Positions 35,365 to 46,659 of a stretch of 64,000 nt of DNA are shown piece by piece. The DNA comes from Siphonodentalium dalli. Its lineage: Eukaryota > Mollusca > Scaphopoda > Gadilida > Siphonodentaliidae. The notes under the pieces are model-generated. The model saw nothing but the letters and a program-made list of their open reading frames with translations, did no database searches and had not been told where the DNA came from. A program made the position numbers and the translations under genes. Location: contig CP136068.1 in the NCBI GenBank assembly GCA_032622095.1, positions 132,005,989 through 132,069,988 of the forward strand, read 5' to 3'. Position 1 is the first letter of the stretch. Every line of letters starts with the position of its first letter.

Positions 35365-36210
35365 CGCTAATTTAGCACGATACAAAACAAGTATAGAGGT
35401 ATGCTAAACTTGGCATAACACAACACGATATAGAACACAGCTCTCGACCTGCCAGGAGGCGCCACTTCTGGGTGGATGAAATATATGCATGGTGTTTCCG
35501 GTAACGGAAGGAGACATAGTATGGTTTGGCGGGCAGATATTAGTTTTTAAATATATTTTTTATGAATTTATGAATATATGCCCTTTGCACAACCGATGAT
35601 ATAACATGATATAATGAGCACATCACTGGGGTTTTATTGGAAGCCTTGGTATTATTTGTCATACAAATTATCGCGATAAACCGAGCGGTGGAACTGGTCC
35701 GTTTACACAAAGGCGCCACATAACCCCGATTTCCAGTGCAAATAATGCATATCGGCGACTGATTAGCAATATTTTACTACGATCAGATCATCAGAGATCG
35801 ATAAACGTGATTTTATGTTGTTTCGGTCAGTGCATTTGTTTAATTGTTTTCACGGTGTCGATGACATTATTAGGGGTGGACGTTTGGGACAGGGGCGGGC
35901 GGGTTACCGAAAACACCACTATTTTTCAGTCATAATGATACTAATTACGACATATTTCAAACATATGAAACAGGTTTTCTCTTCAATGTTTTATATTCCT
36001 ACGTACTAATATTGTCGTCAGCTGAATTCCCTATCTCGTTCATGCCCAATCCAGCTCCGTTTACTGTTCTGTTACTCTCCATGACGTCACCCTTACGCGG
36101 TACATGCCAACGACGTTACGGAGTAGATGTATAGAGTTAGCGCCAGGTCTACTGACTTCCGTAACTAGCTCGTTGCTATATAAACAAACCAGTGGGTCGC
36201 TTTGTAGAAA
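35365..36210. other. No gene recognised
   Basis: Nothing supported beyond short frames. Confidence 0.4.
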
Positions 36211-36217
36211 TTGGACA

Positions 36218-36278
36218 ATTCGCCCTGTATACATGTAGCCTACTTTCAGAAAATACAAAACACCACACCGTTATATCC
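36218..36278. repeat. Single arm of the 36.7-kb palindrome
   Basis: AATTCGCCCTGTATAC, then TTTCAGAAAATACAAAACAC, then CACACCGTTATATCC repeats the right arm of 36712-36864. Confidence 0.6.
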
Positions 36279-36711
36279 CATCAATATCATTGTCTCGATA
36301 TCATTTGACCAAATTTCTTGACATGAAACCGCGACAGACACGGCGTGAAATACATCTCATTGAGTAAACATTTCCATTTCTGTCAGTTCAACTTCAAGTT
36401 CGCGGTAAAATAAAAACCGCAATTTGTAAGTGGTAAACATCTGAAAAAGACATCAGGTAAACGCAGAAACTAATTGTTGTGCATATTTATTTCTATTCGA
36501 GGTGGCAATTTTTCATCTTTATCAGCATTTTTAACGATAAGAGCGATGTTAATTGGAGGACAATATTTTATCTAGCGCATTAAATTTAAAATAAAAAGTC
36601 GTGAATTGGCTGAGTGTTTTCTATGGCCGCACATTTCGTTGATAATTACGAGGCATTTGTTTGTCTAAATGACGTTTTAAGTTCGAAGAGCATTAGTATG
36701 GGGATAACAGT

Positions 36712-36864
36712 GTGGTGTTTTGTTATTCGGAAAGGTACAGGGCGAATATACTGTGGCAAATACCCGTTAATGGGCTCCGGCTCCGCCGTCGCCCATTAAC
36801 TCAATTTGCCACAGTATATTCGCCCTGTACCTTTCCGAAATCACAAAACACCACACTGTTATCC
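36712..36864. repeat. Near-perfect ~150-bp palindrome
   Basis: GGATAACAGTGTGGTGTTTTG ends are inverted at 36864. The inner arms carry TACAGGGCGAATATACTGTG, and the centre, TGGGCTCCGGCTCCGCCGTC, is at about 36770-36790. Confidence 0.83.
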
Positions 36865-36869
36865 AATAA

Positions 36870-37430
36870 ATAAACAATTTATGTGTTTGGTAGCTTTGTC
36901 ACACGAGACTACGTGTATTAAGTGACAACAACGATATAAGTTGATGCATGTGTTATTGTAATAATTCTTCACTAAAGACTAAACTCAGATTACGTATATG
37001 TGCTAATTTGTTGTGTCAGCAGTCACTGGCGAATTCATTTTGTAATCAGTCTTCGAAAATCATGTGCAGTGCCTATTTAATATTGTAGTATATATCGGTA
37101 TTATAAATGGATTGATTGATTTATTTTTATTTAGATAAATTCAATCAGCATTTTACAATAAATAATTACAGATACATACATTTGATAAAAGTGATAAAAA
37201 AAGTTGACAGAACTGAAAATTTGAATGAGAATGTATTTGAGTTGGCTTATGAGAGGCTGTACAGATAGTGATGTTAGATAGGAGAGTAGATGAGCAGACT
37301 AATCGAAAATAGGAAGAGAAATGCTGAGGGCTATCAAGTATGACACAAACAGACTTATTTCCATTGTGGTCCTTAGGAAGCTCCCAACGACAGGAGAGTG
37401 TTGAAATAATTCCACTCTGGCCAATTGGTC
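36870..37430. other. No gene recognised
   Basis: AT-rich sequence flanking a TTAA-site MITE; it may be older transposon sequence. Confidence 0.35.
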
Positions 37431-37432
37431 AG

Positions 37433-37831
37433 TTAACCCTTTACCCAACAAAACGGCCAAAACCGGCCAAATAAAGCTTCAACAGCCTAAAATATCTTCG
37501 GTCTGTCTCAATAGAACCATACAAATATGGATATCATTGGAACCGGCTCCTTGACCACATTGTGATAGTTACAGTTATGCCCTGTGCCAATGCATTCTCT
37601 TATATATGCGAGTCGACCATAGGTCGCCTCGCATATATAAGAGAATGCATTGGCCTAAAAAAATCTTTTTTTAACACTTTTTACCATTTTTTCTTACATT
37701 CTGTAACAATTTTATAATTTTTAATGTGTTAAGCCAATGCATTCTCTTATATATGCGAGGCGACCTATGGTCGACTCGCATATATAAGAGAATGCATTGG
37801 CACAGGGCCTTTCTGTTGGGTAAAGGGTTAA
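37433..37831. mobile_element. piggyBac-like double-hairpin MITE, copy 3
   Basis: Same termini with flanking TTAA, same two hairpins (about 37587-37655 and 37734-37801). Nearly identical to copy 2 in the spacer, so both moved fairly recently. Confidence 0.83.
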
Positions 37832-38609
37832 AGATTGTGGTGATTAAAAATAGTATGGGACTACTCTATGACAGAAATTGGGTTTAAACATATTGATATA
37901 AAATTTACTTCATTTAAATCTTTCAATTGATAATAGAATGTGTAACTAAAAGTTATGGCATCAGAGCATCATCCACCATGTTACACTATGTACAGGCTAC
38001 TTATACTACATGTATGTGAATGTACCTATCTAGGCATATACATGTATTCCCACATCGAGTATTAAATTAAATTTGCAACAGCACCTAAGTTTAATATACA
38101 CATAGTACACAAGCTCCTGAACTGCATGTATATAAATTCTTCCTGAATATCTCGCCTTAGTCGCTTCGATTGTTTAGTAATATTTATTCCTAACAGGAAT
38201 TATATGGCGACGATAACACCTGCATCCATAACACATTGCCTTTATTGCTAATCATAGATAATTGTACAATCTTATCAACATCCGCCTATTACTCAATTCT
38301 GGAACAGAATTTTTTTTTTTTAATTTTTAATTTTTTATTTAGCAGAAAGAATGACAAAGGAAGAAAGACACAAATTCACAGACATTCATTCTCTCAATCC
38401 AAGGCTTGAAAGAGTGAGACTCTACCATGCCCTGGCCTACTTTCTTACATATAATTCTAAAATATTTAAAGGCACACAGTGTGTTTGGATAATTTTAACA
38501 AAGAGTGTTCAGGTTAAAAGTGAATTTTAGGCTACGCTGGTATAATTTATTTTTCTCCAGAAAATTGGCTCTATTTTGCTACAACCATGCTGATAACATA
38601 ATTTTTTGT

Positions 38610-38640
<31 letters not shown>

Positions 38641-38930
38641 GTTTTTTGTTTTGTTTTGTTTTGTTTTTCTTCAAAATATTTGGTTACATGTAGTATTTAA
38701 AGTTTGTATAATCAAAGTTCCAAACAGAATTTAGACTTCATTCGTTCATATTCGTAAATCCATCCGTCATCTTTTGTATTAGTAAGTGTTATACTAGGGG
38801 CAACAGGAAGACGACCAACTATGGCGATGCTGCTTCTGTGTAATAACTGTTATTATATGTCGTTTGTAAAATTATGCTTATTGTTATTGTACAAATAAAA
38901 ACTAATCTAATCTAATGACACCACACTAAG
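37832..38930. other. No gene recognised; simple repeats and a possible retroposon tail
   Basis: A T-run lies at 38311-38320 and (TTTTG)n at 38603-38668. ACTAATCTAATCTAA at 38900-38915 after AATAAAA looks like the tail of a LINE or SINE, but no ORF precedes it. Confidence 0.45.
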
Positions 38931-38937
38931 GGTACGT

Positions 38938-39344
38938 TCATACGCTGGCAAGTTTGCACGGTATGTTTCTGCGGGCATTTCGTCATAGAAAACCACATGG
39001 TGCCAGAATATGAACGGAAACGTGCACATAACATGCATCTTTACTAAAGCGAAAGACATGAGAAGTAACATTTATCTTGTTCCACTTGTAACAGTGCTAC
39101 TGGAATTTGCCTTCAAATACCTGTATGATAAATTTTTGCAAGATAATTGCACGATTTTTACAGGCAAATTCCAGTAGCATCGTTACTAGTGGAACTACGC
39201 AGATTTTACTTCGCATGTAGTTAGATATGGCACAGATGCACTGTATGTCTTTTTTTCCATTCATATCATGGCGCCATATCGTTTTCTACGACAAAATGTC
39301 TGCAAACCATACCGTGCAAACTTGCCAGTGTATGAACGTACCCT
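38938..39344. mobile_element. Foldback MITE with AGGGTACGTTCATAC ends
   Basis: The ends AGGGTACGTTCATACGCTGG and CCAGTGTATGAACGTACCCT are inverted, as are further inner arms (CAAGTTTGCACGGTATG, TTCCACT..TAAC, CTACTGGAATTTGCC). 407 bp, no transposase. Confidence 0.82.
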
Positions 39345-39507
39345 AAACGGGTATATTTTATGAACAAATAATCTCAAAATTGCAACAAAAACAAGTATTC
39401 ATGAGACAAACATACTGATATAGGTATGCAGTGATTCAATCGTTGAAGTTCATTACATTTACAACAAATAAGTACATTTTCAATGAGATTCCCTACCAAA
39501 ATACAGA

Positions 39508-39690
39508 TCCTGTGTCCGTACATTATCTTATATATGCAAGTTTGCCATAGGGAGCCTCGCATATATAAGAGAATGCACTGGCCTAATAATACCTACATTG
39601 ACCTCATAACCAGTGCATTCTCTTATATATGCGAGGCTCGATTCCTATGGCAGATTCGCATATATAAGATAATGCACGGACACATTATCT
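39508..39690. mobile_element. Diverged double-hairpin MITE (variant)
   Basis: Two hairpins, TGTCCGTACATTATCTTATA...GCATATATAAGAGAATGCA and CCAGTGCATTCTCTTATA...GCATATATAAGATAATGCA, in the same tail-to-tail arrangement. No TTAA TIR pair was resolved, though GGTTAAC occurs at 39718. Confidence 0.6.
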
Positions 39691-39774
39691 TTAAAAGTGC
39701 AGCTCCCGTCATGAAAAGGTTAACATAATTTGGAGGTTAACATAAGATGGCTATGGTTCGGACGGAGAGTTTTC

Positions 39775-39895
39775 AGTCAGGGTTAATGAGTGAGCTACTG
39801 GACATTCGGAAACTAGACGGTCGAGCCCGAAGGGCGAGACCATTCAGTTTCCAATGTCTAGACGCGAGACCATTAACTGACTTAAAACAGTTCTA
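39775..39895. repeat. Imperfect palindrome
   Basis: GTCAGGGTTAATG...CTGGACATT.GGAAACT pairs with AGTTTCCAATGTCTAG...CATTAACTGAC; centre near 39832 (CGAGCCCGAAGGGCGAG). Confidence 0.65.
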
Positions 39896-39899
39896 TAAT

Positions 39900-40570
39900 A
39901 TTCAAGGGGGAAATTACTTTTATACATATGAAAAATCCACATAAATCTCGATAAATGAGACGTATAAAATAGTCATTGACTTACAACAAAACCACGCCCC
40001 TTGATAAGTTGATACGGTTCATGTCCGTGTTGGGTTGCATGGGGACTTTTCAGTGAACACAATTTTAGGCATACATACCAGTACAACTCTATTTGAAACC
40101 AAACGTCGATGTACGCAAACATAGATTACAGTATGTATTTACTTTGCGCTCTAGATAGCGTATTATATATACGTAATATAACTCTGTCGACGCAATTTAT
40201 CTGCATATTTAGGATATTGTTTACTCGAACAATGCATTGTTATCGTTGTTGTGTCCAGCAGAAGAAGAGTAACTCTATTAATGTAGTATCGCATACTGAG
40301 TCACTGACCAGTTATTATTCAATCAGTTCAATGTGATAGATACACCCTTGTAAGCAAATATTTGTTTTTGTGGGCGGGTGTAGAAGCGAACCATATCTCT
40401 GTTAGAGGTCTCCGTGGGAGCTCATTGTGCACATAGTGGGAGACATGACAGTTCTAGATTACGAATGTCGACTTATGGTATAATGCAAGGTAAGTGCCAG
40501 GTGAACAACAAAACCAACAACAAACAAACAACAACAAACAACCAACATCCAACAACGTGAATTCCTGAAT
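39900..40570. other. No gene recognised
   Basis: An AAC/CAAACAAC-rich stretch at 40503-40545 is a simple repeat. Nothing else supported. Confidence 0.4.
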
Positions 40571-40574
40571 TGCT

Positions 40575-40725
40575 GAACCTAGGGCGATTCCAAGTTCAGA
40601 TATTGTGAAAGCATAGCTACGGCTAAACAAATTTTTAGGTTGTATTTTTATGAAGTAAATGGAATATTCCAAATTATTTAGTTTTGAGTATTTTGCTACA
40701 ACATCGAGTGGTAAGTGCCCATTCG
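40575..40725. repeat. Direct repeat flanking the last lectin exon, copy 1
   Basis: CCTAGGGCGATTCCAAG ... ATATTCCAAATTATTTAGTT, repeated at 41592-41740 in the same orientation. Confidence 0.75.
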
Positions 40726-40837
40726 GAAGATAGATTGGCAAGGTAGAACAGTAGCGTTGGGTTTTACAGTATATGCAATAGGTATTCTTTGACATCGATC
40801 TTTCAGTAATCCGTGTTGTTGGTTGCTGGCGCATGAA

Positions 40838-41108
40838 TTAACCCTTCCATGATTGGAGCTTCCTGAAATTCTGCTAAAACCCTGTGACAATGCATTCTCT
40901 TATATATGCGAGTCTCCCATAGGGAGCCTCGCATATATATAAGAAAATACATTGGCCTAACAATATTTACCTTTACCTTGTATAAGCCAGTGCGTTCTCT
41001 TATATATGCGATGCTCAGTAACCATGGGAGATTCGCATATATAAGAGAATGCACCGGAAAATGGTCTTAAATGCTGCACCAGTGAAGCCGCCGTCATGGA
41101 AGGGTTAA
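40838..41108. mobile_element. Double-hairpin MITE, TTAACCCTTCCATGA subfamily
   Basis: TTAA both sides with inverted ends TTAACCCTTCCATGA / TCATGGAAGGGTTAA. It contains two ATTCTCTTATATATGCGA hairpins (about 40891-40955 and 40989-41054). The terminus differs from the TTAACCCTTTACCCAACA family while the hairpins are shared. Confidence 0.78.
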
Positions 41109-41239
41109 CAGCGTGTCGTCATGTTCGCTTGTTTGATTTTCCGAACCAGCGAACACGTGCATGGTCTGTTGGCGGTTCGCGAACACACTAGAACGCGAAT
41201 TCAATACACCGAAGACCAGAGGGCATATATATATGATTT

Positions 41240-41493
41240 TCAGACATCCACCTGACATACGAAATATTCTTTGTTAAGGCAGTCTGTATTGCGGTGCGTG
41301 TACACCACGTCCCTTGCCCAGATAGAAATACAAGTTCCTGGTCCACTTCCTGGTCCATATCCGGCCTGCCACTGGAACCATGGCAACGCCGATCCTTCCC
41401 ACGATTGGAAATTCCCAGCGTTAAATTTCCCATCGGCCCATAGCTTGTCTCTCAGACCTGGAATGATATTCATTCGCATACATATATCATCCT
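41240..41493 (-). CDS. Exon 5 of PAN-mucin-CTLD gene: second half of C-type lectin-like domain and stop
   Basis: The final 254-nt exon. The acceptor is TATACCAG|AG at 41494 (weak pyrimidine tract), phase 1, and the stop is at 41240-41242. It encodes LRDKLWADGKFNAG, then NFQSWEGSALPWFQW, then GTCISIW, TDCLNK and EYFVCQ. The W.DG, F..W, C.. .W and C....yfvC elements are the C-terminal half of a CTLD. The usual EPN/QPD sugar-specificity triplet and a clear WND are not seen, so calcium-dependent sugar binding is not assured. Exons 1-5 sum to 2064 nt (688 codons with stop) with no frame conflict. A ~130-bp direct repeat lies on both sides of this exon. No obvious polyadenylation signal was picked out downstream. 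Confidence 0.75.
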
Positions 41494-41591
41494 CTGGTAT
41501 ACCACTTCACTGACAACATGGTGTAAATGGTTAAGGTATTATTATCCAAAATTATGCCGTTAGGGGAAAAAATCCACATATTGAAATACTC

Positions 41592-41740
41592 AACCTAGGG
41601 CGATTCCAAGCTCATATATTGCACAACTGAAAGCATAGATATGGCTGAAACAAACTTTTTTCGTTGTTTTTTATGAAGAAAATGAAATATTCCAAATTAT
41701 TTAGTTTTCAGTATTTTGCTACAATATCCAGTGATAGTGT
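41592..41740. repeat. Direct repeat flanking the last lectin exon, copy 2
   Basis: The same ~140-bp segment as 40575-40725, with an ACAACTG insertion. It lies in intron 4, whereas copy 1 is past the gene's stop. Confidence 0.75.
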
Positions 41741-41810
41741 TAAAGATGGAATATCTCTTTAAATAGCAAATTTGAAATAGTTGCGTGGGTATAAAATAAT
41801 AAATATGAAC

Positions 41811-42205
41811 TGAAGACCCCTGTCCGGAAAGGCTTCTAACAATTAATATTGATTTTATTTCGAATTTTTTATTGGGACCGTTTATTTGTCTATTTTTTAG
41901 AACAGACCATTCGGGTGATACCATATAGCGATATAGATAATTAGGCTGTTCATATGGCTACGCACCGAATGTCAAATGTCCCAGATTGATAGGTTGTATT
42001 GTTTTATTCCATAGTTATAAGCGATAATGAGTATAATTAACGTTTATTTGTGACAAAATTACACAATAAAATTTCTGGTCTCTGTTAACAGTAACCAATA
42101 TTGTTCGTTAGCTAAACAACCACACCTTTTTAGACCAGAACATATTCGAAATAAAATTAATATTAATCGATAGAAGCATTTCCGGACATAAGTCTTCGAT
42201 TCAGA
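41811..42205. mobile_element. Inverted-repeat element, ~55-bp ends
   Basis: GAAGACCCCTGTCCGGAAAG...TTTTATTTCGAA (41811-41865) is inverted at about 42147-42203. No coding content. In intron 4 of the split gene. Confidence 0.65.
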
Positions 42206-42209
42206 TCTA

Positions 42210-44300
42210 ATATGTTATACCCAGGTAACTATATAATACATGTTTACAAAGAGATAATCCACCTTTAACATAACATCATAACACTAAGAGAACAAAATAA
42301 AATATATTTTATTGGATATTTTAGTTTCTCGGCGGCTATTTGCAGAACTATTATTTTTGGAGGAAACGTCACCATAAAACAACATAATGTCTGAAAAGAT
42401 GAATAAGTATTGACTGTTTATGTCTGTCAGATTATTGCAAACGTTGTTGATTTACGTTGTTTTGGTTCTTCACATGACAAAACAAAATACTTCTAACTTT
42501 TACAATATTTACATCTCTGGATATCCCATTCACAATCAGTTACTGAATTGTTCGGATTCCCTCCATTTCATGTGGCGAAGCACGCGCGTGATTTCATTGG
42601 TTTATGGCATAACATATCACTTCACAGAACAGAGGTCAATGACGTGTTGACAAGTTTCCCACGCATTGTCAAACTCAACTATTGTTGGAAAACTGAAAAC
42701 AGGCGAACTATCGCCTGTTTAATTTTACTCATAGCAATATAGAAGACATCATCTTCGAATTTTTATTAGTCAACAATATTCGTGACTGATTACTCTTTCG
42801 TATCTTGTTGTATTTACAACTATTTCTTATTACTACGATTCTCATAAACATTTACTACGCCAGGGATGCACTTCATACTTGGAAATGGTTTATTACGTCA
42901 TGTTGGCAATACCGCGTCGTTGTAGAAATGAAATATAGTGGACACATCTAGAGACGTACATCTATTAGGATTATCGTCGGCTTTTCAAAGAGACTGACTG
43001 AGCGCTTACCCTAGTTGTATAGGTTAACCAATACAGGTAAGTGGGTGCCTGACAAGGTATACACATCTGCCCGGGTCAACGAAAATCACACCAAGCCCTC
43101 CGGAATGACAATAACAAGTCAGAATGGAGCACTGGCTGACGGGCCTTAGGCGTTTCCATTTGTCAACATAAGTAGAGTGAAAGAAATAATGGCTTACAGC
43201 ATATCCGTCATATAATTTCCCCACATAATGAAGGTGGTGCACAAATGTATGGGTGTCAAAAGAAAAGGGAGGTTGTCTGCTAGGCATATTAAAGAAGATT
43301 CAAGGCTAAATGTGATGATGATCAAGGTCCCAATTTCTCGCAGACAAATTGCTCCTCGTTCTGATGACATGAATTTTGAGGTGGAAGCTGGATCCCGGAG
43401 CGGTTTATTGGAATTTGAAAATAGTTTTAGAACGTACCCCACAAAAACAAGATTCATTTAATGCCAAAATTAGAATTTATAAATTTAAAAAAAATACTCC
43501 CAATGAGTTTAAAAGATGCCAAAATGTTTTGATAAGACCATCATCAGTTGCAGATTGCTGACTAAAAAAATGCTAAGCGCATGTCACATAACGTTTCGAA
43601 TCGTTAAAAAAAACTAAAATATGGAATGATAAATGTTTTATTTATTTTCTCGCAGACATTCATGATTTCAGATGGTAGACTAAGCGCATACCCTAGTTGG
43701 GTTCACAAGTTAGAAAATGGAGTGCGTTTGTTGCAAATATTTCCTGTCAAACGCTCCAATGACCAACCAAAAAATGTTTGTTTTTAGAATGTGTCTCTCA
43801 TATTGTGAGGGTGAACAGGTGTTGTTATAGAACTATAACATACATTGGTTATAAAGGATAATAATTTTCCCCTTCAAATTGATAGTCTGAAATTGATATT
43901 TTTTGGAAAAATTCACGAAAACTTAATCAGTATCATTTTGTCGACGATATTTTTAAATTTAAGCGGAATCCCCCCTTAAGGTAGCACAGATATATCAATA
44001 TCAACATGATGGTCATGGCAATTTTAGTGCACAGTGAGTTTTCGCTCTGCACGATCTCATTAGATTAAGAACAACACGTTCATTGATATTCTATATAATC
44101 GACCAATTGATGATAGCTGTCCGATGCTTGATAAAAGATGGTTGTGTGAAACCAAATTCCCAAACTCCATGCAGGGTTTACCTCCCTTGATGACTCGGTA
44201 AGACCGCTGCTATCGGCGAAATTTTTCCCACATTTGGTGGACTTCCGCGATATTAAGATATATACTAAGCGAACGGCATATATGGCAAGAAACGTGGCCA
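42210..44300. other. Intron 4 of the split gene; no further feature recognised
   Basis: AT-rich; TACCCTAGTTG-containing segments recur at 43008 and 43690. Short frames on both strands show no domain. Confidence 0.4.
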
Positions 44301-44319
44301 ACAGAAAATAGATCGGCAT

Positions 44320-45400
44320 TTTTGTCCCAGTGATAAGTCCTGGGACAAGCCGAGACAGGCGATACAGAAAAAAATAAAGTATATAGTCTGTCTCGTTCTT
44401 GTCCCAGTAGAATGAATTTGGTCCCTGTTCTCTGAGTAAAACGACTCAATGTTTTTTCTTCTGTCGATGTGTCCTGTCTCAATAGAAAGGTCTGGGACAG
44501 AACGAGACAGAACAATTCTGAAGCGGTTCTTATTTGGGAACTATGGGACAAACTGATATGACTGGTGCAGATCGAGACAAACAATTTCTAATCTTTTCAT
44601 ATTAAAAATATTATTTATATATGATGTAATCTGTCCCAATAGAAATGTCTGGGACAGACCGAGACAAAATTATTTTCAATTTGTTTCCTGTCCCAAATTG
44701 AATGGTCTGGGACAGACCGAGACAGAATTCTTTTCAATCGCTTCTTATTTGGGAACCATGCGACAAACTGATTTTGACTGGGACAGACCGAGACAGGATA
44801 ATTTTGAAGCGCTTCTTATTTGGGAACCATGGGACAAACTGATTTGACTGGTACAGACCGAGACAAACCAATTTCTAATCTTTTCATATTAAAAATATTA
44901 TTTATCTATGATGTTTCCTGTCCCGATAGAAAGGTCTGGCACAGACCGAGACAGAATTATTTTCAATCGGTTCTTATTTGGGTACCATGGGACAAACTAT
45001 ACAGACCATGAAAAACCAATTTCTAATCTTTCCATATTAAAAATATTATTTATCTATGATGTTTCCTGTCTCAATAGAAAGGTCTGGGACAGACCGAGAC
45101 AGAATTATTTTTCAATCGGTTCTTCTTTGGGAACCATGGGACAAACTGCTATGACTGGTACAACCGAGACAAACCAATTTCTAATCTTTTCATATTAAAA
45201 ATATGATTTAGTTTTGATGTTTCCTGTCCCAATAGAAAGGTCTTGGACAGACCGAGACAGAATAATTTTGAAGCGGTTCTTATTTGGGAATCATGGGACA
45301 AACTGATTTAACTGGTACAGACCGAGGCAGAAGCATTATCAAGCCAGTGTGAGAAATATTATTTACAGAGATTGTTCCCTGGTCCAATAGAAATGACTGC
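44320..45400. repeat. Satellite-like tandem repeat, GGTCTGGGACAGACCGAGAC unit
   Basis: About five full or partial units of ~160-180 bp: TCTGGGACAGACCGAGACAG, then CAATCGGTTCTTATTTGGGA, then ACCATGGGACAAACTGATTT, then TTTCATATTAAAAATATT, then TGTTTCCTGTCCCAATAGAA. One or two units are shortened (44651-44707). Short segments at 44330-44480 resemble it in the reverse sense. In intron 4. Confidence 0.8.
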
Positions 45401-45950
45401 ACGGGGACCATATATGGCAGATTTGGTGCAGAAAAGAAAAATACGACGCATTTGTAACCAGTTACTGGGTTACAAATATGTCGTGGATTTTTTAAAACAA
45501 GTCGACTCAACGATGGTCGTGTGTTAGTTCCGACCAGTAACCCGGTTACAAATGTGCTCTATTTTTGTTAATTCTTTCGGTATTGATAAGAACAATAAGA
45601 ACTGAGCCAGAAATAGACAATTTTAGACCTAAAACATAAGAACTAAGATCATGTCAGAAATCCATGCAAAATGTCAGTGGTATCTTAGCGGAGCGATGGG
45701 AGACAACTCTGTCCGAAGTTAGGTGTAATACAGCAACACTAATAGACTGAGCATTTCATAGAGTTTGTTATGCAAACCGAAGGAATTGATACACTATCCG
45801 TTTTGACGGTTAGGACATCACGCATGCAGTTAAAACGTGCGCATAATTTGATGACATAATACCCCAAATGTGTGACGTAGTAAACGTAACTCTATCCGTT
45901 CGTTTTGCGAAACCTCCCAGATTATATGCAATGTGTCCATCATTATTACT
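45400..45950. other. Intron 4 near exon 4; small duplicated phrase
   Basis: ACCAGTTACTGGGTTACAAAT (45457) recurs as ACCAGTAACCCGGTTACAAAT (45534). Nothing else supported. Confidence 0.45.
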
Positions 45951-45953
45951 CAC

Positions 45954-46154
45954 TCGTATCATGGTAGGTGCTGAACACTTCCTTCACGTAGTCGTACATA
46001 TCCTGATTTTCGATAATCAAAAGATGGGCGTGGTCTTCTGTGCAAGTTGCCGTCGCCGCGTCGAACGTCATCTTAGTGTAGACAATCTTCACACATATTC
46101 GTATACCGGTGACGACGAAATCGCTATAACCGCTCCCCGTTGGACATATACCCC
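45954..46154 (-). CDS. Exon 4 of PAN-mucin-CTLD gene: first half of C-type lectin-like domain
   Basis: A 201-nt exon, acceptor CTTCACAG|GG at 46155 and strong donor ACGA|GTGAGT at 45954, phase 1 on both sides. It encodes GICPTGSGYSDF, then Cys 20, then a TFDAATATC segment, then HLLIIENQDMYDYV. This matches the N-terminal half of CTLDs: an early Cys, a second Cys before the first helix, a helix of the form F..A...C, and the A.L..I.n..e...v motif. With exon 5 the domain has the expected paired cysteines of a long-form CTLD. It joins the mucin exon through a shared Gly codon. Confidence 0.78.
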
Positions 46155-46264
46155 CTGTGAAGTATAGGAAATATCGATAGTATATATAGGAAATATTAAC
46201 ATTGCGATATAGCAATCGGCATTCTACCGTGGATGCTCGATTTTTTTTATACCTATGCTATGCC

Positions 46265-46650
46265 AACTTTCGCATAATGAACTACTACTTATAAGAATTA
46301 CGAACAGGCTACCACGTCACTAGAATGTGTGATTTTTCTGTCAGTTGTTGGTTTGCCGTATCCAGTTACGATTACGGTTTCGAGAAGCCAATCATGGATA
46401 TACGAGATTTTCATGCAATCATCGAGCCTAACACTGACTATGGTCTGATAACTACATAATAAATTACAAAATAATAACAGAAACAGAAATAATTCACATT
46501 ACTGTGACTGGCAAGAAGTTTGAACGGCAATATTTCCTCACTTGTAGTCGTCAATTATACGAAAAGGTTTTTGGACTGTCCGAAACATTTATTACTACCG
46601 TATAACATATTCGTAATTCCTATCAGTAGTAGTTCATTATGCTTCAAATG
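46265..46650. repeat. Inverted pair GCATAATGAACTACTACT
   Basis: 46265-46312 is matched in reverse by 46603-46650 over about 40 bp with mismatches. Probably an old MITE; in intron 3. Confidence 0.55.
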
Positions 46651-46659
46651 CATGCACTG

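Noticed and set aside
45868-46167. 99-codon plus frame
   Set aside because: Antisense to the first-half CTLD exon.
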